Part shown: piece after piece, positions 1 through 12,729 of the stretch
How the letters are laid out: each line of letters begins with the position of its first letter
Position numbering within the stretch: the stretch's first letter is position 1
From: Eutrigla gurnardus
Taxonomy: Eukaryota > Chordata > Actinopteri > Perciformes > Triglidae
Reading direction: 5' to 3'
Length of the DNA: 64,000 nucleotides
Assembly: GCA_963514095.1 (NCBI GenBank)
Contig: OY741285.1
Span: 6,224,375-6,288,374 of the forward strand
Program-made: the position numbers and the translations under genes
Notes under the pieces: generated by a model
Databases searched by the model: none
Told to the model about the DNA's origin: nothing
The model's input: the letters and a program-made list of their open reading frames with translations, nothing else

Positions 1-525
1 TGAGGGCATTGAACCCTCTGGTTCCAAAGCCAAGTTCGCACGGACAGAGCTACTGGCGCGATATTGTATATGATTTAAAGGTAGAAAGAAAAGTGAAATA
101 TTAGTTTTTTACATATACAGGCCTGTTAAAAGTATTCAAACAACAACAAATAGAACCACTGGCCTGATTCCAATAGTATGTGCAGGTACCTTATGTACAC
201 TTGTTGCACAGTAAAAAAAAAAAAAAAAAGAAGGAAAATAAAAAAGCTTGTTCTCTTTTTTTCTGTTTGTATCACTGCTTGCCTTAACCTTGTATAATAA
301 GGTTAAGGGTCAGTCCCATATAAATGCATTTATTGCAAACAGATATTCTCCCCTGGCTTTATCATGCAATATGCTTATTTAACCATCGCGTTTTCTGAAA
401 TAAATTTATTGCAATGAATAGCAATGAAGCCAGAGGAGGATATCTGTTTGTGATAAATGTAACTATTCATGACTAACCCCCTTATTACACTGGAACAACT
501 TTGTGAGGGGGAACGAGCAATGTAA

Positions 526-557
<32 letters not shown>

Positions 558-900
558 CACATATCTTCAGTTTTCTCCCTCCATCTGGCTCTTAAAGTCA
601 CACACAGTTGACGGGTTATCATGTTACACCACTGTATATTATAAAAGCGCCTTGTCTATGTGCACAGCTCAAAAACCGTGATTACTTTTCATTACTGCAG
701 GGCGGGTCGTACCAACTAGTTTACAGCTGCGGGGGTGGCGGCGACACAAAAAGTAAACACATTCATGTTTTACAACCGAACGATTCGTCTGAATTGGACA
801 CGAAGGACAAACAAGCCGAATGATGCAAATAATTAACGTAAAACTTAAAGATTCGGCAGCGCAGATAACTAACCGGACTCCCCTCTCCCTTTATTAAAAG
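1..900. other. Intergenic sequence at window start
   Basis: AT-rich DNA with A- and T-homopolymers and a (TA)n tract at 526-557. No exon, RNA gene or clear repeat boundary was recognised. Confidence 0.5.
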
Positions 901-949
901 TGGTATGGCCCGCGTATGTTGTCACAGGCTCATTAGCGTGCGATCTTGG

Positions 950-1138
950 ACAGTAGTACACTCGGGTAATGTTGTAGTTCGCAGGAGCTGAGCTGCCTGG
1001 AGCAGTAGAGTGAACTCGCTTCCTGTCTTGACGCCTTGTTCTGGGTTCTAGAACAAAAAAAAAAACCTCGACATGGTCCAGAGAAACTAACCGGCTGCCC
1101 TGTCGTCTTGTCGGGAGATACGACTCACCGTGATGCTC
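950..1138 (+). promoter_or_regulatory. Possible FAM53B promoter and non-coding first exon
   Basis: Around 840-1140 the sequence is richer in CpG than its surroundings, and it ends at a strong donor (CTC followed by GTGAGTGC, GT at 1139). This would suit a 5' untranslated exon of FAM53B spliced to the coding exon at 6.5 kb. The start is a guess; there is no TATA box at a convincing distance and no transcript evidence. Confidence 0.3.
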
Positions 1139-1139
1139 G

Positions 1140-4100
1140 TGAGTGCTACTTTTTCTTCTTTTTGGGTCACGTAGTAAAAGTTTCAGTGCTAGCTAACTTT
1201 GGAGCTGTTGTTATAGTAATAGTAGTATGCGTGTAATGCTACCTTGTGTTATTAAAAGTCATCCCTTTATGCTGGATAATGTATTCAGAAGTGAGTAAAG
1301 TAAACTTTTACGTCCAATTAGTTAGCTTAGCTTAACTTTTGCTCATGCACTGCCATAGCTATGTCCCTTTTGTCTTGTCTGGGACATTACATACATTCAG
1401 CTTGTACTTTCTTCTTCTGTCGATTCTTCTCCTAAAGTAGATGCAATAGTATATTTAAGACATGTGATGCAACATTATTGGGTTAATAAAACAAGTGTCA
1501 AGGACATTTTCATACCTTTAAACAGAAAGGATCCCTGGCAAGTATTAGTTTTCATCTCCTTGATGTCAGCCCAGAAAGTATGCTAAGCTTGTTGGACTTG
1601 TGACAACAAGTGTAAACTGAGTCAGATTCATTGACAAAGCCACTAAGTTTGCAAACAGATACTACATTTGACAGATAAGAAACATTTCATGTGATTTGGC
1701 TTCGAAGCTCATACATCCTGATTCTCAAACTCATGCATTTCACACACTATATAAGACGTATTCTTCTTTAAAATAAGCCCCCGGGTGCACACCTTTCTAC
1801 CTGTTATATATGTTATATGGTGCTTTTTAGTGTGTTCCTGTTTGTGCCGTTACAGTGGAATGCTGTCTTCTTATCTTTATCTAGCCAACTTTCCCATAGC
1901 CATGATTATGACTGTTAAAAGTGGCTTGATTGTGCTCCAATCAGATCTATTTAATAAAAAAAAAAACGCAGTGTATTTCATATTTTATCATCAGTTGCGT
2001 TTGGCCTTTCTGTTGAGTTCAAAATCCTGTTTGCTCTGTAGCCCGTGTGTAACATTCTGTGAGCTCCCGTCACACTAATTTCTTTGCCAAACTCATTTCC
2101 CTTTCATGAGGGATTTTTTGGAAAAGGGCTTTAAGGGACTGTTTGTGCTGGTCACTTGGACAAGCTCGGTTTTCAGGGCCCTTTCTTCTGAAACTGGGAT
2201 GCATCCACCTGGAGGCCTGGCACAAAAAAAAAGAAAAAAAAAAAACTGCTGAAGGATTTTAAGCATAAGTATGAAAAGAACATATTAAGACACTTAGACT
2301 TGAAGAGCCTTAAAACGAAGATGCTTTGAATGGTAATGCCACTGTTATGACATGTTCAAACACTTCTCTTGGGGGAAAAAAAAGTTAGTTCCCTGGCTTT
2401 CATGTATGTATGGCCAGTGGAAATGCATTGTGGGGGATGGTAACATTCATGTAAAACTCGAGTGTTCTTTCTCCTCCACTCTTAATTTTGATTAATAAGG
2501 CTGTGTCCACTGCATGTGACTTATTCATATGTGGATCTATTAAATGTTCTTCTGCCGTGCGAGTAAAAAGAGTGTTGTGTCTCCAAACCCTGTGTAATTA
2601 AGAGACTTTTTTTTTTTTTTTTAGACGCAGCATTCAAAAGTAGACAAACGTCTCTGTCCAAGTTGGACAGGTTTGTTGAAAGCCTCGATTACAGAGCTCA
2701 ACAAAGCTCTTGTTCTGGACGAATGTATACAGTGCGAGTGATTATGTATGAGATGATTAAACAGCAGGCTTGCTTTAAAACGTAGGCCTCCTTGGCTGCC
2801 ATGCATAGCCATGCTGAGCTTTTGTGTTTATGGTAAGTGGGCAGCTGCATGCTTGTGAGACCTTGGCTGTACCCCAGGCCCTCAACTGAGCCTGATAACT
2901 ACTATTGAAGCCTCCCAGCCATGCTCATTTCTGACTATTCACTCGCTGCTTTAAATGTAGAGTGTGCCTCCTGTTTGACATAGCCTAATGTCTGTGAACA
3001 TGCGGGCAGCTGTGGGCTAGCCTCCACCTTACAATGAGTTCCATAAATTTCTTTTCAGTCAGTCAGCCGTGGCAAAACTCGGTGGCACCTGCCCTTTGTG
3101 GCACCTAATTAATGAAAACTCCCAACAAAGTAAGGTTCGGGTTTCGAAAAAAAAAGCTTGGAATTTTTCCACAGTGAAAATGATTAACCGTGCTGTAGAA
3201 AAAGTGGAACTCGTCTGCCAAACTCGTCTGCCAATTTGTCATTCAATTACCCAGTCTCCATGAGCCCTGCGTGTCCGTCTGCTTTTTTTATTGCATGCTC
3301 TGTAAACACACCCACCATTATGGCATGAGGAACTGCTCAAATCGGAGTCCAAATATGGATCCCGGACAAGATATGCAACCCAAAGAAGTAGGCCACCGGA
3401 GCCAAAAGCTCAAGGGGGTAACGAGCTTTTTGAGGGACATCTCTCAGTGGAAGGGGACAGCTAAACTTTTTACCCAGCATTCCTTTCACAAGTGGTGTGG
3501 TGATGAAGCCCAGCACAAATCCCTCAGTTGGGTTTCAAGTCGGGCCGTCTCAGGTGCTCAGCAGATGCTCGGATTACTGAGAGGGCCACAATCCTGGGAT
3601 TGTTGTGAGCAGGACACAGATTTGACTGCCATGCACGCAGGAATGTCAAAGGAGGAACATTTAAGCCGTTATGTTTGGAGTTTTGCATCAATTTTACACA
3701 TGTGGATGCTTTAATAATACTCTCTTAAAAATCGTCTTGATCAGGAGCCAATACAAGATGCAGCATTGATTTTAAACGCTGTGGTTTTCCACCAGCTGTC
3801 TAAGTGCTATGTGGTATTAGTATGAGCTCTAATTGTCAGTCAGACACAAAGCTGCCAAATCCTTATGTAATGTTGGCCTAACCTGTGGGATTACAGTCTG
3901 AATAATGTATGGAGAGGCTGCTCTAATTGGGGTAGTGGAGCTTTCAAGGGTGACTACAGTTTAAATGCCTATTGTAAGGTTGATATTCTTCTTGGACCCC
4001 CAAAAAAAGTCCACAAAATATTACTTGTGTCCTTCTTTGTATAGAAAATAGAGCATGTTTGATAGTTGAGCTGACTCTAAAGCAGACCTCCATTGTGTAC

Positions 4101-6533
4101 TCAACCCGATCGGCTCTGTGGTCGCCTATCTATCGCTCATTTAGGCCAGGCGACACGCTTTCTTTTCCTGACACGCCGAAGTAGCGATGGTTGCGAGGCT
4201 TGTGGCGGCCACACAGGAAGTGTCGAGTCCCATCAGCTTGCACAAGGTCGCATTATTGTTGTTATTTAGGAAGGCCGCTGTCACTGCAGACCTGCTCGCG
4301 TGTGATGGAAAGCCTCGTCTAAGGGGGCACGTACTGCAATGTTCTTCCCCTTTTCGGAGATTAGACTTCTCACTTGTCATGGTTGGCGCTGCCCCGGCCC
4401 AGATAAAGAGCTATCGGCCCGCAGGACTCCAATTTATTCCAGTCAATGGCGGCATCGTTATGGAGAGGGTTCAGGTTTTGACGTCATAGCGGTAGCGACA
4501 CCTCCTTGGGCAGAAATTTGAGATACCTTGGACAGATTATAGCTTCATCTGCATCTTTGAACACATAAGTGCACTGGGCATGAGGTGAGTGGATTGGGTG
4601 TATCCACGAAGGAAATCATGCCCTGGTAAGCTTTGTCCCGGCAAGAAAAAGCAGACAGCCCTTTGCCAGCACTTCTCAACACGTTTTCTATTCATAAATT
4701 GTCACAAGTTTGAATGGTTTTCAAAGGCTGTGGGGCTAGGTTAGGCCTTTATAATTGTGTGTGCTCAACTTATGTCATGGCGCTGAGGAATGTTTATAAT
4801 TACGTTATAAACCTCACCCATTTAAGGCACTCGGCTCAGATTTATGGCATAAAAACGTTGGTCTGAGCATGAGAAAGATGATACGTTGTTGTGCTTCTCT
4901 TTTACTAAAAGTAATGGATGTTGTTCAGAGTCCAGTTCTGCAGGCGGATTTTCTTTTACTTGGTGACCTTTCTGTTTGGGTAAACATCTTGTAAAAGAGT
5001 TTTGCCAAATTCATTTATTTTAGGGCGAGGTTTTTCTTTTCCTTTTCTGTGTCATTGCCATCTGCGTCCTTCACCGAGCCATTAATGGTAATATATAAAC
5101 AACGGTTTCCTCTGCTCCGGCACGTCCCTAGTTATCTCTGCTGTGAAGCACAGATCCGTGTGGTTAATGGTCACGCACGCTATAAGCTGGCCCGACCTAC
5201 ACCGTGAGCTTTGATCGGTTCTTTTCTATTCACACAAGGCCGCAAGTGAAATCTGCCAGACTTCCTTGAACCGTGTTGATCTCCTCGTAGAACTCTGCCA
5301 AACAAACCTTGTTGTGTTTAAGTTGTTTTCCTGAAGGGGACAAGTGTTCGTAATGGAAATCATATGCTGAATGCAAACACCTCCTCCAGTATGTCGGCTC
5401 CCTCGGGCCCTGCGATGCTGCTCTCTACCCCACTTCTGATGTCGCCACTTTTGTTTTCCCACGGTGTCTCATCTTCTGCACAGAGTGCTCTTTTGTGTCA
5501 CACACACCGTCTACTTCTTCTTTTTTTTTTTCTGTTTGCAGTTCTGTCGGTCAAACCGACGCTCTCTGACCTTGGAGGCATCGTACGACCATCTTGTGTC
5601 CCCCAGCACTTTGTTTCAATCCCCCTACCTCACGTTTCCTTATATGCAACTGATCTAGAGGTGGAAAAAGAAAACAGATCCTGATGATTATATAGATTTA
5701 CATCTATGGCTAATCAGCTACGTACTGTAACCGTAGTGCAGCACTAACGCAAAGAGGGTTGTTTTGATAACCGCAAGGTCAGCTATTCCCAGCCAGCCCC
5801 TGAGGATTCAATTACACAACTTTGACTTTGCTCTATTCCTCTTTGTGTGCTGTGGAACACTTTGAGGAAACTCGCTCTCTCAGATGACTAATAAGCCTCC
5901 ACATCAACAGCCAAGAACAAAACAAGGTATGCTGTTCCAATTCTAGTGGCACCGTAGAGAGACCGAGGCGATGAGAGCGCAGTAATTTCAATTTACAGGC
6001 AACCGCATATGGCGACGTAGACGCCACGCCGCCTTGCGAATCAGAGCGAGAGCTTCCCGGCAAGTCACTCGCGAATTAAAGGACCGATGACCTCCTTTTG
6101 AATTTTCACGTTCCATCTTTCACTTTTGAACAGGTTTACAGTATGAATGTGTGACGTGATGCTGAGGGTCTGGTTTGATATTGAAAAGACGTATTTTAGT
6201 CGATTATTACCACGGGAGAGCATCGGGTTCGCCCTCCGTCGCCATCTGTTTCAGAACCTCCACCCAGAGGATCTGTTCTCCCCAATCCAGCAGGATTATT
6301 CTCTGTTTATATGGTGGACAGAATGTCAGAAATGTACTGAATTCTAATCCTGTGCTCATCTTTGTGTGTCTGCTAAGGATTGGGCCGAGGAGTGAAGCAC
6401 ATTCCTGCAGGAGTCGAGGGCCCGCCGTCTTAAGCTTTATGAGAAACCAGCCCGCTCACACCATGCCCGTCAAGATGGCCACCAGCTTTTCTTGCCCTCA
6501 CTGGAACGGCCTGGGACAAGGATGTGTGTTGCC
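1140..6533. other. FAM53B upstream or 5' intron sequence
   Basis: No coding exon is recognised. Open frames here, the longest being 147 codons at 3271-3714, have no family motif and look like chance. The stretch is probably the first intron of FAM53B if the 1-kb exon is real; otherwise it is upstream intergenic DNA. Confidence 0.45.
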
Positions 6534-6611
6534 ATGGTGATCATTTTTAAGAAAACACTGGAAAAGAAGGGCGCCGATGATGTAACATCGAAAAGAACAG
6601 ATTTGGGCCCG
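6534..6611 (+). CDS. fam53b: FAM53B coding exon 1 (N-terminal 26 residues)
   Basis: The ATG at 6534 opens MVIIFKKTLEKKGADDVT..., which resembles the human FAM53B start (MVMV...GAD). The exon ends in CCG followed by a GTGAGA donor at 6612 in phase 0, and it joins in frame to exon 2. The upstream edge is uncertain: a possible acceptor, CTAAG, ends at 6377. This exon is too short to stand out as an open reading frame. Confidence 0.85.
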
Positions 6612-9600
6612 GTGAGAGGATTTTTTTTATTTTTTTCTGTGTGACTTTGTGCGTAACCTTGGCCTCGACTGAACTTGTCAAAGGGGAAGATAAAATATAA
6701 ATTGTGACATTGTTGCCGACACAGCAGAGCTTAAATTAGACTTTTAGCTTCCCCTGAATAAAATCTGTAAGAAGATGACTAAGTGTTTCCCTGCTGAATG
6801 TAAGGAAGTGCTGTTTAAAATTGGGAGTAAGGGATGTTTTTGTTACTATATAATAATTGCATCATTCTAGCTGCCACCTGTTATCCCCAGGGCGTTTAGC
6901 TTGCCACATATTTTTAACCCCCCGTGTTCCATATACTTCACTCCAAATGCCATTTTAAATGTATTCTAGTTTCACTAGGCTGAGCAGAGTCTGACTCATT
7001 GTCTAATCGGCATCCATGCAGTAGAAACCTCGTTTCTGCCAGCACAGAGTGAGAAAATCCCCTTCCTAATGTGGACTGAGTTTGCCCTCCCAGCCACGTG
7101 AAATGAAGTCATCGTGCTCCGAGGAGTCTGAATGTCAGTCATTTATGGTGGAAGTCTCTCTCTCTCTCAATGGATCGCACTTTGCCTTAACCTCTCAGCA
7201 GCAAAACATGTGCTACGGCAATTATACCCTAAAATAGATTTGTATTTGTTGATTTATCGACTCGACAATGCTAGAACCTACTTTTCATTTTATGCAAACT
7301 TATTTATTTGACTTTCTCTCTTGCATTTCTGCAGTTCCAGACGCAGACCATGAGCCAGGGGACAGCACTTTTCTCTTGTGGACTCATGGGTAAGAGTATT
7401 ATGTTCATATGTTAGTAAATAAAATGTGCAAATGTATGTTTTAGAAACAAACTAAATTAGATACTTCATTACCTGAATGCAAATGTAATATTGGAATAAA
7501 GGAATTGCTAATTTGGTATAAATCATGTCGCCATTCCAGCCATATTTCTTCTGTTTTGGGCCAATGTTATCAGTCAATGTGCCTCATATACCATCACAAA
7601 CTGAACATGACATGTTAATATGTACTTAAAACGAGGTGACAGTAGAGATTGTTGTAATTATTGTAACATTTCTGAGAAATTACTGGCAGGAAGGCAGCAA
7701 GCCAGTCTCTGCTGCGTTCGACGGTCCGACGGCATTGTGGGAAACATGTCTGACAGGTGTCTCAGCCAAGATAAACGTGCGTTAATGACTACATGTTGGC
7801 GGCCCATCATTAGCTGGGATCTTACGGCACTCCTGCATGCTTTAAAGCTGTGGACATGTTGTCCCCAAGTTGAAAATTTGTTTAAAACAACCAAGGCCCA
7901 TATAGTTAGTTTACCCTGCCCAAGAGCTTTTACAGTCTTTGTACTGGAAGATTAAATGGTATTCTGTCCTTGTAACTTGGCATTGAGTGTAAACCACTGG
8001 CAGAGAACACAACAGGACCAGTAGGTGTTGTTCAACACTGGCCTTTGTTCTCCCTCCTGCACGTGTACTGGAGGTGGTATTTTGGGATTTTATCTCCAGT
8101 GGAGAAGAATAAGCCTTTTGCATCCAAGAAGTGGGCATGACGTTTCGTATCTGACTGACCAGTTCATTTGGCCGACCCATTCCGCAATCTCTTTTGTGGG
8201 AATAGCAGGTGCTTTTCGTGTCATGGTGGTGACGGTACTATCGATAAAAGGCAGATACGGCAGGTCTGATATAGAATCCCTTGCCAGTCTCAAAATAAAT
8301 CAAAACGGTGATACGCTTTAGTCAATGTTTATGATGGGTTATTGACATTTTATCAGCTACAGCAGAGACGAGGTTTGATATTGAGTCGGTTAGACATTGA
8401 GCGCCGCTCCCTTTCCCAATTAGCTGTGATTACACACTGTGACACTAAAGCAGAACCTGGAGGACGTGATTTATTTTTAGGGCCAATTATGCAAAGCAGT
8501 GACTCGTGGCATTACAGAGTTGCCTCGTCAGCTTTTAAAAAGGTTATTTCATGAAAATGAATCTGGTCTTTTGTTGCAGAGACGAGCCGGTGGCGTGAGT
8601 TGGGTCACAGCTGCGCTATACAGCAGAGGCCGGTTGGGACCAGCCTGGAGAGCCTGTGGGACGTCCTGCCTGAGGTGCACAAGAGTCCCGCCCACTGGGA
8701 TTGGGATGTTGGCTCCACTTCAACCACAATCACCAGCTTGTTGCACGACCTCAGCCTGACTGAGGCTGCGTCCTCGCACTCCACCGCGCCCCCCAGCAAG
8801 CGGCAGTGCCGGTCCCTGTCTTGCTCGGACGAGCTGGGCGGTTGCCGTTCCACCTGGCGCCCCCAGAGCTCCCGCGTGTGGACGACGGTGGAGAAGAGGA
8901 GGTGCCACAGCGGCGGCAGCGTCCAGCGCGGCGCCGCGGGGAACGCGCAGCTCGGCTTCCCGGCCATGCAGCGCAGCTCCAGCTTCAGCCTGCCCGCCCG
9001 CTCCAACACCCTGGAGATGCCCTGCTTCACCCAGCGTCTCCCCTGCCACTCTGCCTTCACCGGCCTGACGCCCTCCTCCTCCATGATCCTGTCCCCCGAG
9101 CCCTCAGCACAGCCCCTCTACCTCTCTCACGAACAGATCTGCCTCCCCGAGCCTCGCGGACCCTCGCCCCCCAGCTCCCCCGACTCCACGCCAGAGCTGG
9201 AGCGCCGTGGCGGACAAGGGGGGCTCGCCCGCAGCCGCTCACAGCCTTGCGTCCTCAACGACAAGAAGATCGGCGTGAAGCGCAGAAGACCAGCTGACAC
9301 ACACAAACAGAGGCCTTCTTTGGACCTGGCCAAGATGACCCAGGTTGGTATTTAAAAATATCACACAGGACAATGAATATACTCTTGATTTAATGCAGTT
9401 TTAAAATCTAAGGAGTATGTATCCTGTTTAACGTCACTCCATGCCTGATATACACTACAACGGTATTTTTAATGTTGCCCCAGAGCATATAATCTATCAG
9501 AGGCAATTTCAAGTGGCATTTATGTGGCATTTATTTATTGGCTGAACTCGCCACAGCCCTCTCAGTGTCAAACATTAGACGAGACCCGCTGCTGCAAGCT

Positions 9601-12600
9601 GGAAGCTGCGCTTGGTCCATCATTAGCTCGTTATAATGCTGCAGCAACTTGCAACTCCCATGTTGGATAAAACAACACTTGGTCACGCCATTGTGTCTGT
9701 TCTTCCTCAGCACACCTCACAAGTGTTTCTGCAGGCATTGTCGTTAAATGAAGGCGATTGTTCAGTCATGCAGGCCTGTGTCGGGTCACATTCCATTACG
9801 TGGTTGTGTATTTGCAGAAACAGAATTGCGATTTTTTTGTAGTTTACTGGATAAAGATGATTTAATTGAGGAATTAAGACAGTCAGATGATCAGATTAGT
9901 TAGTATTCATACACAAAAAACGAGCTGAAGTCAACCATGTTGACGATCTCAGCACATCCTGGCAGTTGTCTTAGTGTCTTTGCCCCACAAGCACACAGAC
10001 ACACACGGTTAAGTTTCACACCAACACCGACTGGATCATAAACAGAGCTGGACTTGGCCCCTCTGAGAATGTCACCCAGAGTTCAGTGGAGTCTTAACAA
10101 CGGTGCTGCTGTGACAGGACAAGCAGACGCCACACACACGCGCGCTCCAAACAGGGACGAGGTCAGCGTGGAGAAAACGGCCTTAGGCGAGGTTACCAAC
10201 AATATTTTCACAGAGGAATGTCAGGGTGCTGAGATTGTTAGCATTGGGATCTTTCCTGCTGTTTGTGCATTGTGTTCTCGGTTCCTCTATCAAAAAGGAG
10301 ACTGTTGTGTTTAATTACATCATATCGTTTTTTTTTTTTTTGTTGCAAGACGTGTTTTTAAAGTGTGTCTGGTTTACAGGCAAGCCCTGGAGAAAATGAC
10401 TTTCAAATATTTTCGGTCGGTTGTGCAACTAAACCAAGAGGTAGTGCTGATAAGTTGATCTAAAAAAAGAAAAAAAAAGCTCCCAACAATTTTGCTTTTA
10501 GTAATTTAGCAGTTTCAGTTTCTCAAATATGAGGATCTGCTTCTTTTCTGTGATTTTATATGATCGTAAATGGATTTTTTTTTTTAGTTTTGGACTGTTG
10601 GTTAGACATAACAAGCTGCTTACAAAGATGTCATCTTGAGCCCTGGGAACTTGTGACAGGCTGTTTTCATTATTTTCTGCCATTTTATAGACAAATAATT
10701 TGATTCATTATCGACTGATTTGTTGAAAAACGAGTCACTTAATATGGAACGGAAAAGATGTTTACTTCGTCCAAAACTCGCTCGGCACTCAACTCTCAAG
10801 GGTTTCACACGTCACCATATATCGCTACTCAAAGTCACCTTACTATTCAAAGATCGGCCACAGTGCTGAGTGTGTCTCTAAAGTGTCCTCTCATCCACAC
10901 GGTGTAGTTTTACCCAGGGAGAAACCGCTACCCTCTGCGTGACTCACCGCGGCTCCATGAATGTCAGGAAGTAGAGCAACCGTGGCAGGGGTTATAGATC
11001 GCCGCGGAGGGGAGATGCGTGCCGGGGTAAAAGAGATATTGATTTCTGTAAATTCAGCTCAGTGCGTGGATCGCTGCCACAACGGGGCCTCATGAGCTAT
11101 TGATCAGCTTGTATTGACGGAGAGTCAAGGTCAGTATGGATGAGGAGTCTGCTCTCTTCTCCATTTCATCCAGAGAGCTAGAGAGGGAGGGAGAGGCGGG
11201 GCGGGGGGGTGATAGTAGCAGAGAAACTGGACACCGGCAACACTTATTCATGACCCGCACTGTAACGTGGTGCAGTGGGTTGTGTGTGTGACACTCTCCC
11301 TCTGCAGAACACCTCTGTTCTGAGCTGGAGCGATGGTGAAGTCGATGGTGTCGCCACTGTTTCCCTATAATCCAGACCTTATCAGTTCGGTCCCATGGCC
11401 CGGGCCAGAAATCTGTTAGTGCTAACGCAGAAAGCAGCAATGTGACACTGGGCCCGGTGCTGACAAATGGACCCCTTTGAGCGGAGCCAAGAAAAACAGC
11501 AGGCAGCGTTTGATCTACTACCGCCGCGGTGCCGAGGACCTTTCTCACCGCGGTCGGGTCGAAGGCACAGATCATAACTTCACCCTTTTCTCATATCATA
11601 AACCGTGCTCTGGAGGATCGATTACTTGTAGCCGTGGTTCATACACTTGGCTGCGACCTGCATCCCCAACAGTCCCATGCTTGTTAGGTGTTGCATAAGC
11701 ACACAAGTGACAGGGGGGGGGTTTCCACAGAGGCCCTATTCTCCTGCGTCCTTCTGGCCCCGAACACCGTAGTGGTCAGGCATGAGGCAGCTGTCCTGCC
11801 CTCTCTACATTAGCTGTACAGATTGGATAAGCCCGTGTCATAAAGCCTTCCACTCCCAGCACGCACAGCTGTCACAGCACTTGCCCTGCGGCAGAGTTGG
11901 CACATGTGGATTTGCCTAAGGAGGGCTTCTGGGTTTGCCAGATGCATGCGGGCCTTTCACAGGGACCGTACAATGAACATAAAGAGTCAAAAGGCGGATA
12001 TGAGTGATGTCTGCCCTCTGGGTGTCTGGCCACTAGCTGCCTGGGGTTCCAGTTGGACCTCAGATCACATAGCTTCACTCAACCGACGACCAGTTGCTCC
12101 AGGATGTAATGCAGGCTAAATTTATACCCTTCAAATCTTTACTTTCTTTCACATTACAGTGGTTGTTGCTCAGTGTCCAGCTCTGACCTCACTGACTCAC
12201 CCACATACAGTGAGTACAGTAGAGGGATTGTTTTCATAGGACGGCTGTTTGCCCTTTTCAGCTTCGTTTGTGCCTTAATTAAGACACGGGTCCAAGAAGG
12301 ATGAAATGTTTTTCATCACAATGGAGACTCCTCTACTTTTATGCTTCTAAAACAAAGTTTCTTTCCGTACTTCCGCAGAAACTTCGCAACTTCCACAGCC
12401 TTAGCTGCCCCGGAATCACAGGCGAGGACATCTGCGAGTCGAGCCAGGCCCTCACCACTCTCAGGAGCGCCGCTCAGCGCGACGCCACCGACGACGACGA
12501 CGACTCGTCGGCAAACGAACGCAGCCCGGAGGACATTCAGCCTCCGTCCAAAGAGGGCGAGATCACCGGGAGCGCGCCGTCGGACCCCGCCATCGAGGAG

Positions 12601-12729
12601 GTGGACTGGATGCCGGGGACGACGCACGGGAAGGACAGCGAGCCTCTGTGGGCGGGGCTGTGTAGCATGAGGAAGGACGTGTATCAGCTCGGAGGCGAAC
12701 TCGACATTGAGCAAATTGAGAGGAACTGA
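6534..12729 (+). CDS. fam53b: FAM53B (simplet), four coding exons, 415 aa
   Basis: Coding exons are 6534-6611, 7335-7389, 8580-9343 and 12379-12729; their 1,248 nt give 415 residues plus stop, against about 422 in human. Family hallmarks can be read directly: the N-terminus MVIIF...KKGADD, MSQGTALFSCG at residue 32, PPSKRQCRSLS near 115, WTTVEKRRCHSGGSVQR near 145, MQRSSSFSLPAR near 175, SRSQPCVLNDKKIGVKRRRP ending at 282 (a basic, probably bipartite nuclear localisation signal), RPSLDLAKM, and the C-terminal GELDIEQIE box. There is no known enzymatic domain; the protein is Ser/Pro-rich and probably disordered. In zebrafish, simplet/Fam53B is known to promote nuclear beta-catenin accumulation and to be needed for regenerative proliferation. 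All internal introns are GT-AG. The downstream neighbour LHPP converges on it. The frame, length and motifs make the assignment secure; the 5' untranslated exons are not settled. Confidence 0.96.
6612..8579 (+). other. fam53b: FAM53B introns 1 and 2
   Basis: Intron 1 is 6612-7334 and intron 2 is 7390-8579; both have GT-AG ends in the frame required by the protein. Small unrelated open frames occur but nothing else is recognised. Confidence 0.85.
7335..7389 (+). CDS. fam53b: FAM53B coding exon 2
   Basis: A pyrimidine-rich TTTCTGCAG acceptor ends at 7334. The exon reads FQTQTMSQGTALFSCGLM and ends with one base of the next codon before the GTAAGA donor at 7390. The internal Met falls at residue 32, the same position as the MSQG Met in human, so it could serve as an alternative start. 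Confidence 0.92.
8580..9343 (+). CDS. fam53b: FAM53B large central exon 3
   Basis: A TTGTTGCAG acceptor ends at 8579, and the first two bases complete a Glu codon (phase 1). The exon holds residues 45-299, including the SKRQCRSLS, EKRRCHSGGSVQR and SSSFSLPAR motifs and the KKIGVKRRRP nuclear localisation signal. It ends ...LAKMTQ before the GTTGGT donor at 9344, in phase 0. It is GC-richer than its flanks, as expected for coding sequence here. Reading through into the intron would stop after two or three codons. Confidence 0.97.
9344..12378 (+). other. fam53b: FAM53B intron 3
   Basis: A 3.0-kb GT-AG intron. It carries a truncated fish interspersed repeat at about 10520-10735, and a GC-richer region at about 10860-11600 without recognisable coding potential. 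Confidence 0.85.
10520..10735 (+). repeat. Truncated hAT-type fish repeat fragment
   Basis: The text TTTTGGACTGTTGGTTAGAC, then AGATGTCATCTTGAGCCC..GGGAACTTGTGA, then TTCTGCCATTTTATAGAC, is a familiar block order in a very common fish non-autonomous hAT family that normally ends in TTGCAGCCCTA. That end is missing here. The 62.9-kb copy shows related blocks on the other strand. The family call is from memory; boundaries are approximate. Confidence 0.6.
12379..12729 (+). CDS. fam53b: FAM53B terminal coding exon 4
   Basis: A CTTCCGCAG acceptor ends at 12378. Residues 300-415 begin KLRNFHSLSCPG, as in other FAM53 proteins, pass through an acidic DDDDD stretch, and end GELDIEQIERN before TGA at 12727-12729. 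An apparent Met upstream at 12301 lies in the intron and is not used. Confidence 0.96.
   Translation, partial: KLRNFHSLSCPGITGEDICESSQALTTLRSAAQRDATDDDDDSSANERSPEDIQPPSKEGEITGSAPSDPAIEEVDWMPGTTHGKDSEPLWAGLCSMRKDVYQLGGELDIEQIERN

Noticed and set aside
3271..3714. 147-codon open frame upstream of FAM53B
   Set aside because: No recognisable motif, no codon pattern or splice context unlike its surroundings; consistent with chance.
8605..9333. Several long frames overlapping FAM53B exon 3 in other frames and on the minus strand
   Set aside because: Shadows of a GC-rich real exon; only the frame reading SKRQCRSLS and KKIGVKRRRP matches the family.
12301..12378. An ATG extending FAM53B exon 4 upstream
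   Set aside because: It lies before the CTTCCGCAG acceptor, and splicing in phase 0 from exon 3 explains the protein.
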